The notes beneath the pieces were generated by a model. The model saw only the letters and a program-made list of their open reading frames with translations. It was not told the DNA's origin and did not search any database. Positions 33,126 through 42,410 of a stretch of 55,362 nt of DNA are shown here, one piece after another. Both the position numbers and the translations under genes were made by a program. Each line of letters opens with the position of its first letter. The stretch's first letter is position 1. The DNA comes from Nevskia sp. (GTDB lineage: Bacteria > Pseudomonadota > Gammaproteobacteria > Nevskiales > Nevskiaceae), in contig JAQGNU010000114.1 of assembly GCA_028291645.1 (NCBI GenBank), positions 1 to 55,362 of the forward strand, written 5' to 3'.

Positions 33126-33914
33126 ATGGATCAAGCGCGCTCCAGACTTGCAATAGCCGACGCCGCGCCCGGCGGCGTCAAGTTGCTGACACTCAACACG
33201 CATAAAGGCTTCACCAGCTTCAATCGCCGCTTCGTGCTGCACGAACTGCGCGAAGCGGTGCACGCGGCCGCGGCGGACATCGTGTTTCTGCAGGAGGTGC
33301 TCGGCAGTCACGACACGCATGCGGCCGCACATTCGAACTGGCCCGCCGAGCCGCAGTATCAATTCCTGGCGGGTTCAATCTGGGGCAGCGTCGCCTATGG
33401 GCGCAATGCGGTTTACAGTGAAGGCCATCATGGCAATGCAGTGTTGTCGAAATTTCCGATCGTGCATTTCGAAAATCACGACATCTCGGTCGGCCGCAGC
33501 GAAGAGCGCGGACTGCTGCACTGCGTGATCAAACTGCCGAACGTGGTGGCTGAGGTTCATGCAATCTGCACACACCTAGCGCTGCATGAAGCGGAACGTC
33601 GACAGCAAGTGCGCAGGCTCTGCGATCTGGTCGAACAGCGGGTGCCGCCGACAGCGCCACTCTTCATCGCGGGCGACTTCAACGACTGGCGCAACCAGGC
33701 GCATGCAGTGTTGCGCCGTTGCGGCGGCATCGCCGAAGCTTTCGAACAGGCGCAAGGCCGCGTCGCCCGCTCCTTTCCTGCACAGCTGCCCTTGCTGCGG
33801 CTTGATCGCATCTATTTTCGCAACGCCCAGCTGCTGCGTACTGCGGTGCTGTCGTCACGACCGTGGTCGCGGTTATCCGATCACGCGGCACTGACAGCAG
33901 AGCTGTCGTTGTGA
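33126..33914 (+). CDS. ybhP: YbhP-like endonuclease/exonuclease/phosphatase-family protein
   Basis: A 262-residue protein of the EEP superfamily. It shows LTLNTHKGF, the metal-binding Glu in VFLQEVLG, the His in CTHLALHE, the Asp-Asn pair in AGDFNDW and the final SDHAAL. It should be a phosphodiesterase, possibly acting on phospholipids or related compounds, as its neighbour is a cardiolipin synthase. Its stop overlaps the clsB start as GTGA. Confidence 0.8.
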   Translation: MDQARSRLAIADAAPGGVKLLTLNTHKGFTSFNRRFVLHELREAVHAAAADIVFLQEVLGSHDTHAAAHSNWPAEPQYQFLAGSIWGSVAYGRNAVYSEGHHGNAVLSKFPIVHFENHDISVGRSEERGLLHCVIKLPNVVAEVHAICTHLALHEAERRQQVRRLCDLVEQRVPPTAPLFIAGDFNDWRNQAHAVLRRCGGIAEAFEQAQGRVARSFPAQLPLLRLDRIYFRNAQLLRTAVLSSRPWSRLSDHAALTAELSL

Positions 33915-35131
33915 GTACGGCACATTGGCGTGCAGGCAATCAGGTGCGCCTGCTGGAGAACGGCGAAGAATTCTTTCCACGCGTGTTCGAGCTCATCGCC
34001 GCTGCCAACAGCGAAGTGCTGATCGAGACCTTCATCCTCGCGAACGACAAGATTGGCCAGGAATTGCAGACGCTGCTGATAGCGGCGGCACAACGCGGGG
34101 TGCGCGTGCAAATGACCGCGGACGGATATGGCTCCGCCGAACTGTCGTCCAGCTTCATCGAAGACATGATCCGCGCCGGCGTGCGGTTCCGGCTGTACGA
34201 CCCGCAACCGCGCGTGTTCAACGTCCGCGTCAATCTGTTTCGGCGGCTGCATCGCAAGCTGGTGGTGGTCGACAACGACACCGCAATGATCGGCGGGATC
34301 AACTTCTCGACGCAGCACCTGCGTGAATTCGGTGCGCTGTCGAAACAGGACTACGCGGTCGAGGTTCGCGGACCGGTCGTGGCCGATATCCAAGGGATAC
34401 TTGCCGGCACCCCTGCGAGCGCATCCCGGCGGCGGCGTTTTTGGCGACGCCGCGCACCGGCCTTGATGGCAGCACTGGATCGCGCGACCGGCGGCACCGA
34501 TGCGCTGCTGGTGACGCGCGACAACCATGCGCACCGCAACGACATCGAACGTCTGTACCGCCTCGGCATCCGCAGCGCGCAGCAACGTATCGTCATCGCC
34601 AACGCTTATTTCCTACCGGGCTATCGTCTGCTGCGCGATCTGCGCAATGCCGCGCGGCGCGGCGTCGATGTACGCCTGATTCTGCAAGGCAATCCCGACA
34701 TGCCCATCGTGCGTGCGGCGACCGTCGCGCTGCACGACTATCTGCTGCGTGGCGGCGTGCGCATCTACGAATACTGCGAGCGGCCGCTGCATGCCAAGGT
34801 CGCCGTCATCGACGATCGCTGGTCGACGGTTGGTTCCAGCAATCTCGATCCCTTGAGCCTGTTCCTCAATCTCGAAGCCAACCTGGTGGTGCGCGATCAA
34901 GCGTTCAATACGACGCTCAGCGCGACGCTCGATCAGCTGATGCAGAAGCACTGCAAGGAACTCAGCGCCGAACATGCGCGCAACCCGACGCTGGTACGCC
35001 AGGCACTCAGTTTTCTGGCATTCCACCTGATACGGCGCGCGCCGACGATCGCCGGCTGGCTGCCTGCACATGCGGCGAAGACTGGCGTTACCGATCTGTC
35101 GGCGGGATCGGAGCGCGTCGCCCGCAATTGA
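33911..35131 (+). CDS. clsB: Cardiolipin synthase B
   Basis: A 406-residue phospholipase-D-superfamily enzyme with two HKD motifs: HRKLVVVDNDTAMIGGINFS in the first half and HAKVAVIDDRWSTVGSSNLD in the second. It lacks N-terminal membrane helices, as ClsB does and ClsA does not. It condenses phosphatidyl groups to form cardiolipin. The GTG at 33911 overlaps the ybhP stop; an upstream ATG inside ybhP is less likely. It is coupled to ybhP. Confidence 0.87.
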   Translation: MSTAHWRAGNQVRLLENGEEFFPRVFELIAAANSEVLIETFILANDKIGQELQTLLIAAAQRGVRVQMTADGYGSAELSSSFIEDMIRAGVRFRLYDPQPRVFNVRVNLFRRLHRKLVVVDNDTAMIGGINFSTQHLREFGALSKQDYAVEVRGPVVADIQGILAGTPASASRRRRFWRRRAPALMAALDRATGGTDALLVTRDNHAHRNDIERLYRLGIRSAQQRIVIANAYFLPGYRLLRDLRNAARRGVDVRLILQGNPDMPIVRAATVALHDYLLRGGVRIYEYCERPLHAKVAVIDDRWSTVGSSNLDPLSLFLNLEANLVVRDQAFNTTLSATLDQLMQKHCKELSAEHARNPTLVRQALSFLAFHLIRRAPTIAGWLPAHAAKTGVTDLSAGSERVARN

Positions 35132-35170
35132 GGCGCAGCTGATTGCGGACCCGATCCGGCGAGTGCAGCG

Positions 35171-35509
35171 CTAAATTGCGTCCGGTCCTTCCTCGCCGGT
35201 GCGGATACGGATGGTCTGGCCGATGTCGCTGACGAAGACCTTGCCATCGCCCAGTTTGCCGCTGCGAGCCGACTTCAAGAGTGCCTCGATCGCCGCCTCC
35301 GAGCGGCTATCGTCCACCACCAGTTCGAGCTTGATCTTCGGCACGAAATCGATGTGGTATTCCGCGCCACGATAATTCTCGGTATGCCCTTTCTGGCGAC
35401 CGAAGCCTTTTACTTCCGTTACGGTAATGCCGGCGACACCGACGTCCGCAAGCGCGCTGCGCACTTCCTCCAGCTTGTAGGGATTGATAACGGCGCTGAT
35501 CATTTTCAT
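35171..35509 (-). CDS. glnK: Nitrogen regulatory protein P-II
   Basis: A 112-residue P-II trimer subunit. It begins MKMISAVINPYKLEEVR, has the T-loop with the uridylylated Tyr in TENYRGAEYHIDF and the C-terminal signature SGKLGDGKVFVSDI. It senses ATP, ADP and 2-oxoglutarate and regulates GlnE, NtrB or AmtB. Without an adjacent amtB, it could be GlnB or GlnK. The ATG at 35509 is the family start. Confidence 0.88.
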   Translation of the reverse strand: MKMISAVINPYKLEEVRSALADVGVAGITVTEVKGFGRQKGHTENYRGAEYHIDFVPKIKLELVVDDSRSEAAIEALLKSARSGKLGDGKVFVSDIGQTIRIRTGEEGPDAI

Positions 35510-35747
35510 TGCTGATTTCGGTCTGGAGAATAATAGGGTGGCCGGCTGCAACTCGGGGCTTCGACCGCCACACGGACGGCGCGTTCACCGCCGCAGCCCC
35601 CGAACCCCGCATCGGCGATGCAGACGCTAACAGCCGGCTATGGGAAACTAAAACTGTGCCAACGTCGTCGCCTGCCAAGGTTCACACCCTTCACTTGACT
35701 ACAGGTCTTCAAGCCGCAGCTCTAGCGTCGTGTTCAAGGCCGCGCGC

Positions 35748-36785
35748 ATGAGCGCCACAAGTCGTCTGCGCCTATCGGCCGAGCGCTTCGCACTGATCTT
35801 CACGCAGCCGTTCAAAACCGTGCAGCGCCGTATCAACCGCTGGATTGCGACCCGCACGCCGCGCATCGCCGGGCCCTGGGTGGTCAATCGCCGACGCGTC
35901 TACATCCTGCCGACGCGCTACGGCTATGGCTACGCGCTGCTGTTGCTGGTGATGCTGCTGGGTGCGATGAACTACAGCAACAGCATGGCCTTTGCGCTGA
36001 CCTTCCTGCTCGCCGGCCTTGGCCTGATCGGCATGCATCACACCCACGGCAATCTGGTCAACGTCGAAGTGCGGCAGACGCGGGTCGCGCCGGTGTTTGC
36101 CGGTGAAGCGGCGTGCTTCATCGTCGAGCTGGCCAATCCTTCGCTGGCACCGCGTTACGCGCTGTGCGCCGCCTGGCAGGAAGACGAGCCGAGCGCCCAG
36201 ACGATCGCGCCGGCCAGCATCGATCTCGGCGCGCGCCATCACGCCACGCTGACGCTGACGCAGCCGGCAATGCAGCGCGGCTGGCTGCCGGCGCCGCGCT
36301 TCGCCGTCTCCACCGAATTTCCGCTCGGCCTGTTCTACGCCTGGACCTGGGTCGAGCTGGATATGCGCTGCCTGGTCTATCCGCGCGCGGCGGCGCGCGG
36401 CACACGGGCGCCGGATAGTGCCGGCGGTCAGGGCAGTCGCAACGGCCTGCGCAGTGGCCAGGAAGACTTCGCCGGCCTGCGCAATTACCAGCGCGGCGAC
36501 GCGCCGCGTTCGATCCACTGGAAGAGTTTTCCGAAGCAGCGCATCCCGATGGTCAAGCAGTTCAGCGAAACGCTGGAAGACGAACTGTGGCTCGACTGGG
36601 CCGAGCTGCCCGCGCCTTGGGATGTCGAGCGGCGCCTGTCGCAGCTGACCCGCTGGGTACTCGATGCCGACGCCAATGGCCGCGCCTTCGGACTGCGCAT
36701 GCCCACGGCGATCTATCCACCTGCGACGGGCGCTGCGCACCGGCACGAATGCCTGCAGGCACTCGCCTTGTTCGAGGCGCGATGA
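35748..36785 (+). CDS. DUF58 domain protein
   Basis: A 345-residue membrane-anchored protein with two adjacent membrane helices (about 59-75 and 80-98, YALLLLVMLLGAMN and MAFALTFLLAGLGLIG) and the DUF58 signature RDYQRGD-like LRNYQRGDAPRSIHWKSF. Such proteins are usually encoded with MoxR ATPase and a TgpA transglutaminase; here moxR is absent. The stop overlaps the next start as ATGA. The start may also be the GTG at 35730. Confidence 0.83.
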   Translation: MSATSRLRLSAERFALIFTQPFKTVQRRINRWIATRTPRIAGPWVVNRRRVYILPTRYGYGYALLLLVMLLGAMNYSNSMAFALTFLLAGLGLIGMHHTHGNLVNVEVRQTRVAPVFAGEAACFIVELANPSLAPRYALCAAWQEDEPSAQTIAPASIDLGARHHATLTLTQPAMQRGWLPAPRFAVSTEFPLGLFYAWTWVELDMRCLVYPRAAARGTRAPDSAGGQGSRNGLRSGQEDFAGLRNYQRGDAPRSIHWKSFPKQRIPMVKQFSETLEDELWLDWAELPAPWDVERRLSQLTRWVLDADANGRAFGLRMPTAIYPPATGAAHRHECLQALALFEAR

Positions 36786-38764
36786 GCCGAGCGGCCGCCC
36801 TGCAGGACACGCTGCCGCGCGCTGCATTGCTGCGCCTGCTAGCGGTGCTGACGATCGTGCTGCTGCCGCATGTGATGCATCTGCCGCTGTGGGCGACACT
36901 GCTGGTTGCGGCCGTGCTGCTGTGGCGCGGTCTTGCCGCGCTGCGCGGCTGGCGCGCGATCCCGCGAGCGGTCCGTGTGCTATTGGCACTGGCGGCCTTT
37001 GCCGGTGTGTACGCGAGCTTTGGTCGCGTCAGCGGGCAGACCGCGGGCGTGGCGCTGTTGGTGGTCATGGCGGGTCTCAAGCTGACCGAACTGAATGCGC
37101 GACGCGATCTGATGATCATCGTGCTGCTGATGTACTTCCTGCTGATCACGCATTTTCTGTTCTCGCAGGAGCTGTGGACCGCCGCTTACCTGATCGTCTG
37201 CACGCTGCTCGTCACCGCTGTGCTGATCGATGCCAACCATCCCGGCGGTGCGCTGCCATTCGGCAGTACGCTGCGTCTCAGCGGCCGTCTGGTGTTGATG
37301 GCGCTGCCGCTGATGCTGATCATCTTCGTGCTGTTTCCGCGCATTCCCGGACCCTTGTGGGGTCTGCCGTCAGACGCGGGCGCGGCGCGTTCGGGGCTTT
37401 CGGACAGCATGTCGCCCGGCGAGATTTCGAGCCTGGTGGAATCCGATGCGGTCGCCTTCCGTGTGCGCTTCGAAGGCGCGCCGCCGCCGAATCGCGAACG
37501 CTACTGGCGCGGCCCCGTATTCGGACACTTTGATGGCCGCCGCTGGGATGGCGTGCTGCGTCCGAACGCCGCGGCACCACCGCAAGCCCAGTTAGAGGGC
37601 GGTGCCTATCGCTATGAGGTGACGCTGGAACCGCAGCGTTCGCACTGGCTGTTCGCACTCGAGCTGCCAGCGCCGACGAGTCTGCCGAGCGACGCCAGTC
37701 TGGATGCCGATTTCGAGTTGCTGGCAACGCGCGAAGTGCGCGAACGCCGCCTCTACCGCATCGAATCCTTCACCCAATATCGATTGCAGGGCGAATTCAG
37801 CGACGCGCAGCGCAGCTTCTATACGCACCTGCCGGCGCGTTCGAATCCGCGCACGCAGGCACTCGGTCAACAGTGGCGCGCGCAGGGACTCGACGATGCT
37901 GCAATCGTCGACGCTGCACTAACGATGTTCCGTCGCGAGCAGTTCTTCTATACCTTGCATCCGCCGGTGCTCGGCCGCGACAGTGCCGACGAATTCCTGT
38001 TCGACACGCGCCGCGGTTTTTGCGAACACTACGCCGGCAGTTTCACCGTGCTGATGCGCGCCGCCGGCGTGCCGGCGCGCGTCGTCACCGGCTATCAGGG
38101 CGGCGAGAAAAATCCGATCGGCGACTACTACGTCGTGCGCCAATCGGATGCGCACGCCTGGAGCGAAGTCTGGCTCGGCGGTCGTGGCTGGGTGCGCGTC
38201 GATCCGACCGCCGCGGTCGCGCCGCAGCGCATCGAGCGTGGCATCAGCGCAGCTTTCGAAGATAGTGGCGAGCTGCCGGCATTTCTCGATCCACGACGCC
38301 CCGGCTACAACCTGCGCTATGCCATCGAAGCGCGCTGGGACTGGATCAATGCGCAGTGGAATCACTGGGTGCTCGGCTACGGCCCGGATCTGCAGCAGGA
38401 TTTCCTGCGCCGCTTTGGTCTGATCGACTGGAGCGACATGATTGTGGCGCTGACCGCTGCAGTCATGCTGGTGCTGGCCGGCCTCGGCTGGGTGCTGCTG
38501 CGTCAGTTCGCTGCACCGCTTACCAGCGACGCAGCACTGCAACAATGGCAGCGCGTGCAGCGGCGCCTAGCACGCAGCGGGCTGCCACAGCGGCCGGACG
38601 AAGGACCGCTCGACTTTGCACGTCGCGTCGCGCTGGCGCGGCCGGAGTTGGCCGCACCGCTCGCTAAAATCGCCAGCCTGTATCTGCAGCTGCGCTATTT
38701 GCAGACCGCCGATGCTGCAGGCGAGCGGCGCCTGGCACAGGCGGTGGCCGAGTTCAGAACCTGA
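36782..38764 (+). CDS. TgpA-like membrane transglutaminase
   Basis: A 660-residue protein. The N-terminal DUF3488 part has about six membrane helices (to about residue 190). The periplasmic transglutaminase-like domain has the triad Cys in RRGFCEHYAGSF, His in SDAHAWSEVW and Asp in VRVDPTAAV. A further helix (about 555-580) and a DUF4129-like cytoplasmic tail follow. It probably modifies or cleaves envelope proteins together with the DUF58 protein. Confidence 0.87.
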   Translation: MSRAAALQDTLPRAALLRLLAVLTIVLLPHVMHLPLWATLLVAAVLLWRGLAALRGWRAIPRAVRVLLALAAFAGVYASFGRVSGQTAGVALLVVMAGLKLTELNARRDLMIIVLLMYFLLITHFLFSQELWTAAYLIVCTLLVTAVLIDANHPGGALPFGSTLRLSGRLVLMALPLMLIIFVLFPRIPGPLWGLPSDAGAARSGLSDSMSPGEISSLVESDAVAFRVRFEGAPPPNRERYWRGPVFGHFDGRRWDGVLRPNAAAPPQAQLEGGAYRYEVTLEPQRSHWLFALELPAPTSLPSDASLDADFELLATREVRERRLYRIESFTQYRLQGEFSDAQRSFYTHLPARSNPRTQALGQQWRAQGLDDAAIVDAALTMFRREQFFYTLHPPVLGRDSADEFLFDTRRGFCEHYAGSFTVLMRAAGVPARVVTGYQGGEKNPIGDYYVVRQSDAHAWSEVWLGGRGWVRVDPTAAVAPQRIERGISAAFEDSGELPAFLDPRRPGYNLRYAIEARWDWINAQWNHWVLGYGPDLQQDFLRRFGLIDWSDMIVALTAAVMLVLAGLGWVLLRQFAAPLTSDAALQQWQRVQRRLARSGLPQRPDEGPLDFARRVALARPELAAPLAKIASLYLQLRYLQTADAAGERRLAQAVAEFRT

Positions 38765-38967
38765 TGGCAGTTCAGCGGCCAGACCGGCGCATGTCCTGGG
38801 ATTTGCCGCCGCTGGTCGGAATCTTCTGGCACCGATCTGGCGAACCCTTGGATTTCGCATACGAATCGCATTACCTTGGAGGCGCACTGGCGCGGCACTT
38901 TGCCCGGATTTTGCGTTCTAACGAATGCTGGCGGCGCGAGCCTGACTGGCCGATAAAAGGAAACTGA
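38764..38967 (+). CDS. Possible small hypothetical protein
   Basis: A 67-residue frame whose ATG overlaps the stop of the transglutaminase gene and whose stop overlaps the next start. No family is recognised and composition is not decisive. It may only be a leader region. Confidence 0.25.
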   Translation: MAVQRPDRRMSWDLPPLVGIFWHRSGEPLDFAYESHYLGGALARHFARILRSNECWRREPDWPIKGN

Positions 38968-39419
38968 TGGCTCCGTTGATCCCCAAACGACTCCCGGCAC
39001 GAGCGGGCGTGGCGCTCCGCTCCGCGCAAAGCTATCTACTCGGCGGAATCGCCGCGTTGTTCGCCGGCCCGGTCTGGGCCAACGCCTGTGATGGGCTGAC
39101 CCCTTATCAGGATACTCAGGTCCCGGCCGTTGCCGCCGCGGTTGCCAGGCAGTTGCACGTCAATCGCGTGAACATTCGGCAGGCGTACCGCAGCGACGAC
39201 TGGAGTCTGCTGTATGTCGTCACCGACGAAATGGACCAAACCTTCCTGCTCTATTCCGACGATCCGCTGACGAGCCGCTACCTGACGCTATGGGGCGGCG
39301 TGCCGGAGGACTACACCGAAGAGCAAATCCTCGACTGGACGCACAGCAACGCACCCGGCATCCCGGAACCACTGGCGCAATGTCTGGCCTGGGCGGCGCG
39401 CCAGGATCGCACGCCCTGA
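38967..39419 (+). CDS. Hypothetical exported protein
   Basis: A 150-residue protein with an N-terminal positively charged and hydrophobic segment (SYLLGGIAALFAGPVWANA) that looks like a signal peptide. The mature part contains the pair NACDGLTPY and PLAQCLAWA, which could form a disulfide, and a strand-rich middle (WSLLYVVTDEMDQTFLLY). An AAAGGAAA site precedes the ATG. Unknown family. Confidence 0.65.
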   Translation: MAPLIPKRLPARAGVALRSAQSYLLGGIAALFAGPVWANACDGLTPYQDTQVPAVAAAVARQLHVNRVNIRQAYRSDDWSLLYVVTDEMDQTFLLYSDDPLTSRYLTLWGGVPEDYTEEQILDWTHSNAPGIPEPLAQCLAWAARQDRTP

Positions 39420-39445
39420 CCCGGCGGAAGCTTTTTTCGCAGCGC

Positions 39446-40810
39446 TCAATGACCGCTGCGCAGTGCTGAGTTGGGGCTGAACATCTGCGGCGTGACGTCG
39501 CTGCGATTGAGTTTCCAGCCGCGCTCGCCCGCCTCGTTGACCAGATAACCGGCTTCGTAGGCGTCGGCGCTGAGATCGTGATACACCGATACGCCGCGAT
39601 GGAAGGCCTGCGCCTCCGGTGCATAGCGGAAGTTGACAAAAGCACTGCGGTAAAGCTGGCCGCGGCTGTCGAAGTTGTCCGCCCACAACGCCAGCCAGCT
39701 GTCTTCGTCGGCGTACAGCACGCGGCGCGCATAGACGTGGCGCAGGCCCGGCTTCAGCGTCGCTTCGATCATCCAAACGCGGTGCAGCTCGTAGCGCTCG
39801 TAATCCGGGTTGATCGTATTGGGCGTCAGCAGCTGTGCGTACTTGATCGACGGATCGTCGATGCGGAAATTGTTGTACGGTACGTAAATCTCTTTGCGGC
39901 CGAGCAGCTTCCAGTTGTAGCGTTCGGGCGAACCGTTGAACAGCGAATCGTCGTCGACCGTGCGTAGACCCGACGGCGGCACCGCGTAGTCGAAGGCGAC
40001 GTCCGGCGCCTGCCGCAGCCGCCGCGTGCCGGGGTTGTATTCCCACACCCGTGTGCTGCCATCCTTGAAATCGTTCGGCTGGAAGCCGATACCGATCTTG
40101 CCCTTCTCGCGCGCCGGTGCCAGCGTCTCGACATTGAAGTACGCACCGACGGTTTCCTGGGTCGAACCATGCTGCTTCGGATCGCCGGAAGGGCTCAAGG
40201 TCAGATAGCGCTGCTTGCCCCAGGTGATGTTGCCGTTGGCGAACACGTCGGCGATGTCGAGCATCGCGGTCTCGTTCCAGACATGCCGCGTGGCGAGCAC
40301 GTTCCAGATCGCTTCGAGACCATTCGCGGCGAACGGAAATGGAATCTCGCCGGCGGTGGCGGCGATGCCGAGACCGTCGTGCACCAGTTCCGCCGAAGTC
40401 GCATTCTGCTTTGCCACCGCGCACGCCCAGTCGGGCGGCCGGAAGTCGCGATGGCTCGGGTACACCGGCATACGAAAAGTTTTCGGGTATTTCTGCAGCA
40501 GCGCCATCTGACCTTCGCTCAGGTGCGCTGCGTATTGCGCGCGATTGTCGGCAGTGATCGTGAACAGCGGCTTCTCGGCCGCATAAGGGCCTGCATCGTA
40601 GGCCGGCGCCGGCTTCATGCCGGGCCAGGTTTCGAGCCACTTGCCGGTATAAGCGGCGACCCCGCTCGCACTGCCGGCACGCTCGGCACCGATGCAGTTC
40701 AACTGCGCGCCGCCGAGCTTCGCCGCCTGCTCCGCCGTCGCCTTGCCCCATACCGGCGACGCGGACAGAAGCAAGCCGAGCAAAGCCGGCAGGCCGTATC
40801 GAATCTTCAC
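39446..40810 (-). CDS. DUF1329 outer-membrane-associated protein
   Basis: A 454-residue exported protein with signal peptide VKIRYGLPALLGLLLSASPVW-like start, then GKATAEQAAKLGG and the DUF1329 core (LNCIGAERAG, YAAEKPLFTITADN, RPPDWACAVAKQNA, RVWEYNPGTRRLRQAPDV). DUF1329 proteins are LolA/LolB-like beta folds that often accompany DUF1302 porins and RND exporters in hydrocarbon or steroid degradation loci; none is adjacent here. The start is a GTG preceded by AAGGAGG. Confidence 0.85.
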   Translation of the reverse strand: MKIRYGLPALLGLLLSASPVWGKATAEQAAKLGGAQLNCIGAERAGSASGVAAYTGKWLETWPGMKPAPAYDAGPYAAEKPLFTITADNRAQYAAHLSEGQMALLQKYPKTFRMPVYPSHRDFRPPDWACAVAKQNATSAELVHDGLGIAATAGEIPFPFAANGLEAIWNVLATRHVWNETAMLDIADVFANGNITWGKQRYLTLSPSGDPKQHGSTQETVGAYFNVETLAPAREKGKIGIGFQPNDFKDGSTRVWEYNPGTRRLRQAPDVAFDYAVPPSGLRTVDDDSLFNGSPERYNWKLLGRKEIYVPYNNFRIDDPSIKYAQLLTPNTINPDYERYELHRVWMIEATLKPGLRHVYARRVLYADEDSWLALWADNFDSRGQLYRSAFVNFRYAPEAQAFHRGVSVYHDLSADAYEAGYLVNEAGERGWKLNRSDVTPQMFSPNSALRSGH

Positions 40811-40875
40811 CCGGACCTCCTTGTCGCTGGGTTGACGATGGGCAGCGTCATGCAATGCGCTTTGTGCGCAAGCCG

Positions 40876-41397
40876 CTAGCTGGCCTTCTGCTGCGCGGCT
40901 TCCGCTGCTGCAGGCATCCGACCGATCACCATCGCCTTGATCGCATCCTCGGCCAAGGTAAGCACCAGCAGTGAGGTGGTCACGCACTTCGTCGCCGCGA
41001 TTTTCCAACCCTTGGCCGTACGCCGATATTCGTCGTCGTAATACGCGCCGAGCTGGGTCAGCGTCTTGTCGCGTGTGTTGATCAGCTGGTAATGCAGGCT
41101 CCAGTGCCCCTTGGCGGTGTCGGCGCCGGTTATTTCGATCTGCGGATTGACGCCGTGATGCATCTCCACCATGTAGTCATGACAGCCGACCTGACGGAAC
41201 ACTTCGACCAGCGGATCGGCCCGATCGAAAGTGCCGACCGGGCCGAAATCGATCCTGGCCGGACCGTCGACGAAGCAGGCGCGCATGCCGGCCGGATCCT
41301 TGGCATCGGCACTGGCGAGATAACGCGCCTTAAGCGCGCGGATCGCTTCCACGTCTTCCAGCACGCCTAGCCGTCGTTCAAGTTCGGACACGTCCAT
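40876..41397 (-). CDS. SnoaL-like NTF2-fold protein
   Basis: A 173-residue cone-shaped NTF2 superfamily protein: VEAIRALKARYLASADAKD, CFVDGPARIDFGPVG, HHGVNPQIEITG and YYDDEYRRTAKGWKI. The Tyr-Asp-Asp pattern resembles scytalone-dehydratase or ketosteroid-isomerase relatives, but the catalytic residue is not certain. GGAGG precedes the ATG at 41397. It is 65 bases upstream of the DUF1329 gene on the same strand, probably one operon. Confidence 0.78.
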   Translation of the reverse strand: MDVSELERRLGVLEDVEAIRALKARYLASADAKDPAGMRACFVDGPARIDFGPVGTFDRADPLVEVFRQVGCHDYMVEMHHGVNPQIEITGADTAKGHWSLHYQLINTRDKTLTQLGAYYDDEYRRTAKGWKIAATKCVTTSLLVLTLAEDAIKAMVIGRMPAAAEAAQQKAS

Positions 41398-41614
41398 CGC
41401 TGCTTCCTCCGTTATTTTTTCAGATGATTCGTATGGCAGTTCAACCGATAGCGGCGTGCGACGAATCCCCCATTTGGCTGAGGCCGCAGGCGGCATACCT
41501 CAAACAGGTGATGCCGGTGTCAGGCTCCGAAGCTATCGTGCCGGCGCACTACAAAAACGAACGCGCAGGAGTCGTCCAGACCTGTCCGCATCAACGGTGC
41601 TTGGGGGTGACTCG

Positions 41615-42264
41615 ATGAACCTGCGACTGCTGCTGTCGGTGCTTCTCGTGGGCGCCGCAATCGGTGTGCTGTTGTTCCTGTTGCGGATGACGCAGACGGT
41701 TGACGGCGAGCTGCATCTGCAACGCCTCGCCAACCTGCGCACGATCAACAATCTGGATGTCGATCTGAATCGCAGCATCACCCAGGGCGGCAATGCCGGC
41801 AGTGGCGGGCGCGATCGCAGCGCGATTACGACCGATCTCGGCAACGCAATGGCTGCGATCGATAGCGGGCCGGCCTCGCTGCACGGCCTCAGCCCAATGC
41901 TCGACCAGGCGCTCGATACTTTCCTGGAAACCATCGACAACAAATTCGCGCTCGGCTACGACTTCGAACTCCGCACCCGGAACTGGTCTCGGTGATCCTG
42001 ACCGATCGCGCCGATGCCGGCGCAGCCATCGATCTGATCAACCGCGGCCAGGTCTACCGTTTCATCACCAAGCCGATCCATGGCAACCAGACCAAGATTG
42101 CGGTGACCTCGGCGCTGCGCCAGCACCAGCGCCTGGCGCAGAGCCCTGAGTTGCATCAGCGCTACGAAGTGGAGCGCGCACCGGAGTCGGCGTCGACCGC
42201 GGCGAGTCCACGTCTGTTCGACCGCATACGCGCACTGCGCTCCTGGGTCACGCGACGCGGCTGA
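41615..42264 (+). pseudogene. Remnant of a two-component signalling gene pair
   Basis: The first part (41615-41995) encodes a membrane anchor (LRLLLSVLLVGAAIGVLLFLL) and the start of a DAHL-like sensor domain, then shifts frame. From about 41958 another frame reads HPELVSVILTDRADAGAA and YRFITKPIHG, the end of a receiver domain with its conserved Lys, up to 42264. A deletion has apparently joined the front of a histidine kinase to the back of a response regulator in a different frame. Neither piece should be functional. Confidence 0.65.
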
Positions 42265-42410
42265 ACGTTCGGCCTCGCGTGTAGCGCAACGCGGTGCATG
42301 CGCCTACTGCAAACAGGTGAAGCCGGCTGCGCAAGGCCGGGGCTACTGTCGAAACTCACCAGAGACTCGCTGGCCTTCAGGTCCGCTGGTCCACACGCGA
42401 GGAGCGGCTG

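Noticed and set aside
39288-40751. Open frame in another minus-strand frame over the DUF1329 gene
   Set aside because: Arginine- and glycine-rich translation without domain features; the DUF1329 frame has a signal peptide, ribosome site and family motifs.
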